A stretch of DNA of 28,069 bases, taken from Sperchopsis tessellata. Its lineage: Eukaryota; Arthropoda; Insecta; Coleoptera; Hydrophilidae. The position numbers were made by a program, and so were the translations under genes. The notes below the pieces were generated by a model. The model was not told where the DNA came from, did no database searches, and saw nothing but the letters and a program-made list of their open reading frames with translations. Where the stretch lies: the NCBI GenBank assembly GCA_033557685.1, contig JAWQRN010000594.1:1-28069 (forward strand), written 5' to 3'. Below are positions 1 to 8,499 of the stretch, one piece after another; the stretch's first letter is position 1; each line of letters opens with the position of its first letter.

Positions 1-18
1 TATATATATATATATATA
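1..18. repeat. (TA)n microsatellite
   Basis: The window opens in a perfect TA dinucleotide run that is cut by the window edge, so its full length is unknown. Confidence 0.95.
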
Positions 19-119
19 ATTTTGAGAAAACGGGTGAAAATTTCTCTTAGTTATCGGGGTGTTATAGTCAATATAAAAGACAGAATTCAGGTGTTAATTA
101 TTCTATTTTAAGTTCTTTT

Positions 120-172
120 TTACATTCACCAACATTTCGAACTACATTAAGTTCTTCATCAAGGGTCTACAA
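120..172 (-). other. Hammerhead-like core in a possible PLE terminal segment
   Basis: On the minus strand the sequence reads TTGATGA (162-156), then a short hairpin whose arms GAAC (154-151) and GTTC (142-139) can pair, then GAAA (138-135). This is the order of the hammerhead ribozyme core (CUGAUGA, stem II, GAAA) with one change, U for C at the first position. Penelope-like elements are known to carry such motifs in their terminal repeats, and a PLE relic lies nearby on the opposite strand. The inverted orientation would fit the inverted terminal repeats some PLEs have. Stems I and III were not established, so activity is unknown. Confidence 0.4.
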
Positions 173-384
173 TAAGAACAAAGGAGCAATTATGAAATAA
201 ATAGGACAAAAACAAACCAAAAAATGGGAAAACAGCTTACCTGTAAATGAACAGTGCTCCCTGTTAGAATGTAACGATAACCATTACAACATAACACAAA
301 ATTTGCAATATAACAAGGAATTTAATGACAAGTAAACATAAAAATAAAAATACCAACGCCATTTAAGACGAAAAACTACATTAG
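173..384. other. AT-rich spacer, no recognised gene
   Basis: No coding similarity is visible here. It may hold degraded N-terminal sequence of the adjacent PLE, but I cannot support that. Confidence 0.5.
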
Positions 385-1590
385 GTCCATAAAGAAGACC
401 ACCCACTTAGGCCATTTGTTCTTCGCGGAATTGTCTAAATCAAGGAATTGCTATTTTTCTTTCTGGAATACTTTCTATCTCCTTTTTGGAGTACCATTTT
501 TTCCGAATTAAGGATTCCTTTAGCTTTGCTGTAAGGAAGAATAATGTTGTTATCCCCGAGAATTATATTGTTTGTTCTTTTGACGTGGTCTCCCTGTTCT
601 TCTCGAGTTAGTGAAAACCATTATTTCTGATAACTGGGAATTGATCTCTCCAAATTGTACTTTTATTAAAGCGTTTTTTCTTGAGTCTGTGGGGTTAGTT
701 TTTGAAAGTACTTATTTTTCCTTCCAGGATTGCTTTTACAAACAAATGTTTGGTACCCCAATGTGGTCTAATTTGTGTCCAATTTTGGCCGATATTGTTA
801 TGAACACCCTTCTCCGTCACGTTATTGATAAAATGCCCTCTAAACTTTCTTTCATTTACCAGTAGTTTGATGACATTATCTGTTCAATTCCCGTAGGTAC
901 CAATGATGTTGTTTTGATGGTTTTAAATTCTTTTGGTACACATCTACAGTTCACTATTTTGAGTGAGGTTGGTGATTCTGTGCCCTTCCTTATTACTCGA
1001 GTATATAGATATGGTACTACCATAAGGTTCGATTGGTACAGAAAACTTTGTATTTCAGGTAGTTACTTACATTTTGACTCGTAACACGCATTATGACAGA
1101 AGATAAATGTGGTTCTTTGTATGAAGAACCGAGTGGAAAAAGTTTGTCGTTCGTCTTTCTTTCAGAAAAATTTGAAACATCTTCAAAAATAATTCTTACC
1201 CCCCCCCGGGTTACTTTCTAAACTTCTTTTTTCATTGCCGGGTCCTCCTGTTATCCATCATGTACTTGATTAATGTACCTGCGAATCTTGACTCTCCTGA
1301 CATGATGGATATTAAATATATAGCTTTTCCTTATATTGAGGAATTACTCCGCAGGATTAAAGATATAATGAGTGGTTGTACTGTTAAACTTGCTGATAGA
1401 AATTCGTTACTAAGAAATAAATTCTTCTCGAGAATGAAGGACAAGGACCCTTTATTGAATAAAAGTGGTGTCAAGTTTTTCCTTGCAGATTCGATTGAGA
1501 CCAGAACGTTATTAATTTGAATGAGATCTCACCATTAGCTATTAAAGTATCCACACAAAAGTGAAACGTCCTTAAAATGTGCCAGATATT
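385..1590 (+). mobile_element. Penelope-like retroelement relic: RT plus GIY-YIG remnant
   Basis: Pieces of one Penelope-like polyprotein appear in order but in several frames. They are HPLRPFV (~395-420), KDSFSFAVRKNN then SFDVVSLF (~510-600, RT motif A), the long frame 611-862 with CFYKQMFGTP and ILADIVM (motif B region), FDDI just after an in-frame stop at 863 (motif C, normally YVDDI), and FDWYRK (~1030). Next come a thumb-like NRVEKV stretch (~1125), and a frame at 1260-1517 with AFPYIEELLRRI and KDKDPLLNKSG, which is the linker before the GIY-YIG nuclease. The nuclease is mostly missing, but a C-terminal NLNEISPLAI piece follows at ~1517. The active enzyme would copy RNA primed at nicked DNA. 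This copy is dead: it has a frameshift near 600, stops, and an expanded C9 run at ~1199-1207 that breaks the frame. Confidence 0.85.
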
Positions 1591-1609
1591 GAGTAATCCT
1601 CACTCACCC

Positions 1610-2040
1610 TTCTTAATAGCGTATTTCTGATACAAGACTAATGTTTAGTTTTCCACATTCTATCCAAGACATTTTAATTCGTCGTGAGATTTTTTCGTTA
1701 CTGCGGCCTTTGATTGTGGCGATCTTCTGCCCAAGTATATGTAGTGCTCGACTTTCTCTAGGGATTGGTCATTGAGTATTTTGTTCATATGTTCGTTTGT
1801 GCTCGTCATGATCTTTGTTTTGATAATATTGGTAGTTAGGCCTATTAATATAGAATAATTATCCAATTCCGTAATCATCTCTTGTATTTCGGTAGGATGG
1901 TTGCTTATTAACAGAATATCGTCGGCAAATCTCAGTTAGGGAAGGTATTCGGCATTGATGTTTGCACCTTTATGTGACCAATTCACTTCTCTAAAGTTGT
2001 TTCATATCGCTCTAGCGTACTCTTCTCTTTATCGGAATTG
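1610..2040 (-). mobile_element. RTE-type non-LTR retrotransposon fragment (RT)
   Basis: Read on the minus strand, about 430 bp encodes an RT fragment: LRFADDILLIS around 1910-1940 (the catalytic FADD motif, with a stop just before it), then EMITELDNYS, KTKIMTS, HYIYLG and, after frameshifts, a KMSW..CGKL-like segment. The order FADDI, KTKIM, YLG, then a tryptophan-containing thumb is characteristic of RTE-clade reverse transcriptases. The N-terminal endonuclease and most of the RT fingers are absent. It abuts the end of the plus-strand PLE, so one element probably inserted beside or into the other. I am fairly sure of RT and moderately sure of the RTE clade. Confidence 0.75.
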
Positions 2041-2107
2041 GAAATGTTTGTTGTCTGAGGAGTATGTATATTGACGCCTGTGAGTATTACTTTGAGAATA
2101 AAATTTC

Positions 2108-2155
2108 CGATTTTTTAAAAATGTCTTCTTTTTATTTTGATCTACGTACGATTTA
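2108..2155 (+). repeat. Left arm of widely spaced inverted repeat
   Basis: This arm contains TTCTTTTTATTTTGATCTAC and matches the reverse complement of 4328-4375 over roughly 45-50 bp with about a fifth of positions differing. The two arms enclose about 2.2 kb with no genes but with unusual repeats, so they could be the ends of a non-autonomous element. I see no convincing target-site duplication. Confidence 0.45.
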
Positions 2156-2159
2156 AAGT

Positions 2160-2805
2160 ATTCTACTTACTTATTTCTCAAGACGATTACTAAAAATAAA
2201 GTATAACAGTTATATAATTTTAACAGTAAATGTAATTTGTTTTCTATTTTTTCAAAAAATTATCGTTTTTGGTATGATGTCAATTTAAAGAAAAAAGTTA
2301 TGAATATTACTTGTATGAGTAATGAGTATATTTATAAATTATGTAACGCATTTTATATAACTGTAATATTTTATGTTTAGTAACTGCCTTAATAAGAAAG
2401 TATGTAGTGTAATATTTCCACTTTTAGCACCTCCTCTTATTAATTAATTTTGGCCAAGCTGTGATCATTTAATTTTTAACAAACAGAGGACCCTACGTAA
2501 TGAAATAAAATTCGTGGCGGGGAAGCAGGTAAATTAAACACGAGAAGAAGTCTAAGACGTATATTAAACAAAATTTAAAAAAAAGTTAATAAGTATAAAC
2601 AATGGAAATTTTTGATTGACAAGGTAAATGTTGACAACTGTAAATTAACATGCAACGCAGCAATTACAAGTATCTAAAATGTAAAGAGTTTTAACCCTCA
2701 GAAAAGAAAGGCTGGGTCAAACTGGGAATGTTGGTGTCTTTTCATTTTCAGCATGGAACAGAAACTTGATGGTAAGTTGCCAACAGTAATAGGCGCTCAA
2801 TTTTA
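2160..2805. other. AT-rich noncoding stretch
   Basis: No open frame of note, RNA gene or recognisable element fragment was found here. Confidence 0.6.
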
Positions 2806-2814
2806 ACGGTGATC

Positions 2815-3035
2815 AATGCAATCCCGAGAGCTGTTTAAATACTAGCTTTAAATCGAACAGGTAATGATAGTCAATTTTACCGATCCGCATTACAATCCCG
2901 GGAGCTGGTCAAAGACCAATTTTAGGTAAAAATAGAAAAAACGATTGGTAAAGTACATACCGAAATAAGTGCTCATTTATACCAGTCTGCTTTTCCGTCC
3001 CAGGAGCTATTCAAATACCAGTTTCGGATCAACGA
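2815..3035 (+). repeat. Three-copy imperfect direct repeat
   Basis: A ~35-45 bp motif around TCCCgGGAGCTgtTCAAAtAC starts at 2822, 2896 and 2998, spaced 74 and 102 bp apart. Each copy ends in an (A/G)ATC-containing segment, and the first two are preceded by a similar short GATC/CAAT stretch. The motif is markedly more GC-rich than its surroundings. I do not recognise it. Confidence 0.5.
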
Positions 3036-3359
3036 AATAGAATAAAAGAAAGAACAAATGAGTTATCGCTGAGATAGGCGCCTTGCATTCGTTGAATAGG
3101 AACGAAAAGTTGACTCTTTACAATAAAAATATAATACCCAATGGTTTACAGTCTTCCTATATAAGAAAATCTTAGACAGAACCGTAACTAATCAACAAGA
3201 TTTATGAGTAGCTACTAAGCTCAATAACTCAAAATAATAAATATGGTTTACAATATTCAAATACAATAAGTTCTTAGTTAGAAACTTAGCTAATAAATGA
3301 ACATTATATATAAATTGTCACAACAATTAAATAAAAAAATAAAGTAATTACACAAGTAA

Positions 3360-3990
3360 AAACATTTAACTAAACTCGGTGAAATGAATTAATGAAACGA
3401 AGGGAATTTATTTAAATCAACTCTGCAAAATAAATAATAAACAAAACGACGATATTTAAATAAACTCTGTGAAATAAAACAATGAAACAAGCAACAAATG
3501 TTTACTAAACTCTGTGAAATAAATTAATGAAACCAAATGAACTTATTGTTTTATTATTTATTTTTCAGAGTTGTTAGATAAGTTCCTTTGGTTCATTAAG
3601 TTATTTCATATTATTGCGTTTTTATAATTCATTTTACAGAGTGTTAGATAAGTTTCTCTGTTTCATTACGTTCATTCACATGTCTTTGTTTTATTGTTTA
3701 TTTTAAGTTAATAAATAAGTTCACTTGGATTCATTAATTTACTTAACTCTGTAAAAGAGACAATGTGAATTAAATTAATGAAACAAAGAAACTTATCTAA
3801 CACTCTGTAAAACAAATTATAAAAAATGCAATAATATGAAATAACTTAATGAACCAAAGGAACTTATCTAACTGTGAAAAATAAATAATAAAACAACGCG
3901 TCAATATGAATTAACTTAATGAAACAAAAGAACTAATTTAACAAATCTGTAAAATAAAGTGCATACAAAGCAACAATATGAATTAATTAA
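3360..3990. repeat. Degenerate tandem array with units in both orientations
   Basis: The repeating theme is AACTCTGTGAAATAAATTAA followed by TGAAAC and a short spacer. Four forward units of about 45 bp lie at ~3367-3540, inverted units at ~3546-3680, and longer forward units (~70 bp) at ~3742-3990. It looks like a decayed satellite or minisatellite. No coding potential is visible. Confidence 0.7.
3546..3896. repeat. Long palindrome (arms ~130 bp, loop ~83 bp)
   Basis: Positions 3546-3680 are close to a perfect reverse complement of 3764-3896, with only scattered mismatches and small indels. The spacer is 3681-3763. The arms contain units of the surrounding array, so inversion of part of the array is the likely origin. 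A transcript would fold into a long hairpin. Confidence 0.75.
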
Positions 3991-4327
3991 TTAAATGCTT
4001 ACAACTCTTCAAGCCCTGGACACTCAATTTTTGCACAGTCTCGATAATTATAGTTTTATGCATATAAATATCGCACCTTAAATAAAAAAAACAGTCTTAT
4101 CTATCCGCTAAACACATAGCTACACGCAATAAAATAACCCCTATTCTTTTAAAACTTCCTAAATACACATGATAAGCACTCGAAACTCGTTGGCCTTCTT
4201 TTACATAAACAAAGGAATCATCCACTCAAATTATAACCAAACCATAACATCTGTTTAAAATTTCAATATTTACGAAATAGAAACTAGACATACAATTAAT
4301 ACAAATCAATCTCGATTCAGTAGAATA

Positions 4328-4375
4328 TTTTGAAATGTAAGTAGATCAAAATAAAAAGAAGAAACTTTAAAATTA
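4328..4375 (-). repeat. Right arm of widely spaced inverted repeat
   Basis: This is the reverse-complement partner of 2108-2155. The shared block includes GTAGATCAAAATAAAAAGAA here. Nothing recognisable lies between the palindrome and this arm. Confidence 0.45.
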
Positions 4376-4555
4376 TCTAACGTTTTATTGTCAAGGTAAT
4401 AAAAAATTAAATATTTAACGTCATAATCAAAAACATATATATTTATATATGAGTGAGAGTATGTTTTCATCATCAGGTTATATTATATGCACGATGCGGT
4501 TTAGTGTCTGTGATGGCGTGCGTTGTGTTGTTTATAAGTGAGTGAATGTAAGAAG

Positions 4556-4737
4556 TTAAATAGGCCGAACCTCTAATCGCGAAAGCGGAAGGGGGACGTA
4601 GGGCAAAAAACGGCATAAAACTAGGACAGCCAGTAGCCTGAAGTAATGCGTCACCGCGGCCCCGCTCTGCTGGGCTTATTCATGGGGACCACTTACTCAA
4701 TTAGCCCACGTGCGCTGGTAATGTCATAACAAAAAAA
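4556..4737 (+). other. GC-rich island ending in an A-run, possible retroposon
   Basis: About 175 bp here are roughly 50% G+C in a neighbourhood near 28%. The island contains GCGAAAGCGG and CCGCGGCCCCG and ends at GTCATAAC followed by nine A residues. The composition jump with a 3' A-run suggests a SINE-like or truncated retroposon insertion. I could not find clear RNA polymerase III A and B boxes or a tRNA cloverleaf, so the identity is open. Confidence 0.35.
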
Positions 4738-5960
4738 AATGGTTATATTAATAGTGGTAATTTTGACAATAATTTATATATTGGATTAAGTTATTTTGTA
4801 TGAAGACAGGGTTTGTATTTAATATTGTATTTTGTATATATGTTATTATTATTAAGAATTTTGACTTGACAATGTTAATAAAAGTTTGAAATACATTATT
4901 ATAAAATGAGTTTCCTTAACACTCAAAATTCTGTATGTATGTATGTATTGTATTGTGTATTCTCTTAAAGAGAGTTTTGAAATAGAAATTGTCAAAAGAG
5001 TAAACAGTGTACCGGCAATTTTATTAAGGTGAAAGGCTAACATGAGTCTGAGATGCATATTTGCTTTGGTTGTTAAGAAAATTGATTTCTGCCACACAAG
5101 ATTTATAGGGGCGTGTTTCACATTGAACTACCTTCACAGCGAAGTTATGTTGTAACGCTTATAAATAATCGTTTTTTGTTTTCGATTCAGAAGCTTCACC
5201 GCTTATTACATATTTCAAAAACATAGAAAGCTACTTTCCTTCGGAAATATAAATTATCAGCATAAAATAGGTTGTCGTTCTGGCATGTTATAAGAAATTC
5301 CGAATTTTCATTTTATATACTTCATACCCCACTACTTAATTTTCCTGACAGCTATGTTTCTACAGTACGGATAAATACTAGAAATGGTTCAAAGTACGTT
5401 GTAGAAATATATCATAAAATAGCTTTAGAACTAGTTATTACAAAATTATTGTTTCTTACAAATCAGGTCCAAATCCTTCACTATTTGTCTCTGTAGTAGA
5501 TGAGGGCAAGCTTTTATATTATCACTCGGTTAATAAACAAAGTAATTATATACACTCCTCTAGAAGTTAAGTATTGCAAATGTGTTAGTGTAAAACTATG
5601 CGGGCTATATGTATTTACATGTATTGTATATACGTTTGATAACATTATTTAATGTATGTAGCTCGGGTAACTTGCACCTTAATTTTTAGCCAGAAATTTT
5701 GCTTTGTAAAGCAGGTAAATAAATGCAAGAAGACAAGTCTTCAATTCATCTACTATGCCATATAATTTTTAAAAGTATGTGAATTTATTAGGAAAAGTCT
5801 CTTTATTTCAACAGATGACTATCACTTAAGCATAAATAGTGTGAAATTATATAAAGTATTATTAAAAGCAGATGTAATATTCCAATAACTATCAGTATTG
5901 CTTCTAAAATTCTTCATCAACGAAGATTTGCTAGCTCGACGTATGCCAGTTTTATTGAAA
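4738..5960. other. AT-rich noncoding stretch
   Basis: Only short AT-rich open frames occur, none starting at ATG with coding-like composition. No RNA gene or repeat family was recognised. Confidence 0.55.
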
Positions 5961-5963
5961 TTA

Positions 5964-5984
5964 TAATATATATATATATATATT
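5964..5984. repeat. (TA)n microsatellite
   Basis: A short run of about nine TA units lies in otherwise featureless AT-rich DNA. Confidence 0.9.
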
Positions 5985-5989
5985 GTTTC

Positions 5990-8050
5990 ATAAGCGCTAA
6001 TAGAGAATAATTGGAATCCGTCCATACAAATTATCACATAATTAAAAAAAAACCTTATTTCTGAAATATATAGAATAGAGAAACGTAACTGATTTTGATC
6101 TGTGAACCATTTGATCTTCCGTCAATAATCTCATAACTATATAACAATCGCATAACGGCTCCAAATCATCAAGTTTCTGCATTTCTCTGTATAAATATGA
6201 TTATGGTTTTCTAAACTAATCACAATCTTCTAAATTTGTTGGTTAATTCACTGTTATTATATCGCCTAGATAGTATATCGCCTTTCCCTGATTATTCCAA
6301 GTTACGTATAAGCATTCCATTTTAAATGTCAACCGAAACATATCTAACATTATATTGTGTCGCCGGTTTTATAATTTACTATTTCCCAAGTATTTGTTAT
6401 TTATTAAAATGGTTAGAAAATGAGTCTGTGTTTAAAGACGAAGCTATAAACCGGAACTAAATATTGCGATGTTTAACTTGTTTCAAATCAAACAGTTAGG
6501 TTTACACAGTTCTTCATTTAAATAATTTAAATTTTCCGCAAGCTCTGTATTTGGAAACCAGTTAAAACACGGTTTTTAGTACACTGTTCTGTATAGGTAC
6601 CTGACATATATGGTGTTATTTAGACTGTACAGTTCATAAAAAATGTTCATTTAATCAGCTTGTTTGCTGATAATTAATTCCAATATTTAACTTCACTTTA
6701 CGTGATCGTGGTTGTGCAAAATACTTATGAAATAAATTTTGCCGACAGCCTGCTAACAGGTAGCTATGGAGTTTCCAACCAAGACGCAAAACTCTTCCTC
6801 ATTTGTATCTATAAATTGAAATATCAAAATATTTTGTTCAGCTCCATCGTAATTGTGAATGCCCTGTAAATGCTAATTGGATATAGACTACAACTAAATA
6901 GTGTCATTGACATCACCAATGTTTTTCGGAAATAATCTTTCAATAAATATAATAATGAATATGTATCCACTACATATCGATTATAATTATGTTTACTGAT
7001 TATCTTCACTAATGCCAACAGAGATTCGAAGACCTTTTCAAGTGCCTTTCATTTCTAGGTTGCAGGAGAAGTATTTTAAAATATTCTTCAAAGAACCGTA
7101 TTTAGTATTAAAGTCTCCCTCCACCATGAACTCAAAACTTATCTAAAAATAAGCCTACATTTATCTTTCTTGCACTAATGTCAATAACGAGATCCACGCG
7201 TTCCACCCTAGAATACAATTTATTTAAATAGTCATCTTTCGCGATATGGTTGCAACATAATTGAAACAGGCTTTGCAATTTGGAGGTAGTAAAGTCTCAT
7301 ACCGTGAAATATCTCTTATTATTGTTACCTGTTTTGATGGAATCTCTTCTATATTCATAAAGTTTAGCAAAATATAAAATTCAATAACAAGCTTAGAATG
7401 GAATTTTCGAGCAAAAATATTCTCAAGAATGCTGTGATTAGGTAATTAATATCTAAAGTAAAGTATTTATTACTAAAAATATAATTTTAGTACATTTTTT
7501 ATTTTTTTATTTGAGTATATTAAATTTTTACAATATTTTAAAGCACATCAAAAATCGTTCCAAAGTTTTTATCCGGAAAGACGAATTAAACTACAAATAC
7601 AAACATTGTGAAAAATACCATTTCACGATATGTGTCGGAATGTTTTACCATAGTTTTAAGTTGATATTCAAACGGTTATTATGTAAAACAAGAATTGATT
7701 TCATACTTACTTACATAACGCTGAATTTGAGTGTGATGCGGTTAAGTATTCATAATTTTACCTATATATGCTTCCACGACATTTTTTGTTCGATATTTTG
7801 AATCATACATGGTCTTCCAGGGCCATTGTACTACGAAATAATCATTAAATAACTTAATATTATCTAGTTTTACCTACACGTTTATGTGTTACAACACACT
7901 TTCTGATTTGATATTTTCATGATTTTCTTTTCACAGTCATTAAGTGAACAGAAATATGAGCAGCCATCTTTTTGCGATAAGAAACGCATCTCTTATTGCA
8001 GTAGCAGGTATTTCAAAGTTCAATTAGGTTTCTGAGGGATGCACTTGCAA
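5990..8050. other. AT-rich noncoding stretch
   Basis: I see no supported gene. A minus-strand GDFNTKYGS-like string near 7090-7130 hints at a very degraded retroelement endonuclease, but nothing around it confirms this. Confidence 0.5.
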
Positions 8051-8057
8051 ACCAAAT

Positions 8058-8398
8058 ATGGCAGAGAAAATATTTCTACTTTTGTTTGTATTTCCGACAT
8101 CCTTTTGTATATTACCGTTACAGCAGTGCACTCAGGAGACCACAACTTCAGTATGTACCATCGCAAAGATATGTGGCTATTTTTTGAAACATATTCAAGC
8201 TCTCTATTGTACTGACAGCTAATCTTTTATCGGATAATCCAGAATCTGAGGAATTTTTGCGGTAAAATTCAAACCCATATCCCAAACGTTTGAAATATTT
8301 TATTGAAATATTTTAGGAATTGGAGTTTTAAAATGTCAAAAGTCTTAAGTGGTTCTATACTGTCTATATTATTATTTAAATGTTACAAGTTGAAATAG
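8058..8398 (+). pseudogene. Candidate secreted/receptor-like gene relic, identity uncertain
   Basis: An ATG at 8058 opens a 54-codon frame ending at 8222. It begins with a convincing signal peptide: MAEK, a hydrophobic core IFLLLFVFPTSFC, then the polar stretch ILPLQQCTQETTTS. A good splice donor, GTATGT, sits at 8151, so this could be a first exon. Alternatively the coding sense continues with frameshifts, because the next frames give LLSDNPESEEFLR (~8222-8268) and, one frame on, KIQTHIPNV, NWSFKMSKVLSG and KCYKLK up to 8398. That looks like one decayed protein. A signal peptide followed by a Cys-containing extracellular segment could suit an insect ionotropic receptor N-terminus, but this is only a guess. 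The 3' end of the I-like element begins within ~60 bp and may have truncated it. Confidence 0.4.
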
Positions 8399-8499
8399 AA
8401 AAATCAATCGAATATACGTTAAAAATGCCCTAGCCGTATCATCAGCTAAAATAAGAACTGGTCATAATATCGTATTATACAAATTATGAATTGAGATGC

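Noticed and set aside
4852..5121. 89-codon minus-strand open frame
   Set aside because: It has no conserved motif and no coding-like composition shift, and is within chance length for this DNA.
5272..5496. 74-codon plus-strand open frame
   Set aside because: It has a TTG start and no motif, and its composition matches the AT-rich background.
7090..7132. Minus-strand GDFNTKYGS, resembling an endonuclease GDFNAKH motif
   Set aside because: The flanking frames show no other endonuclease or RT motif, so a nine-residue match may be chance.
7511..7801. 96-codon plus-strand open frame
   Set aside because: It begins at TTG, is dominated by AT-rich codons (Phe, Ile, Lys, Tyr) and has no recognisable motif.
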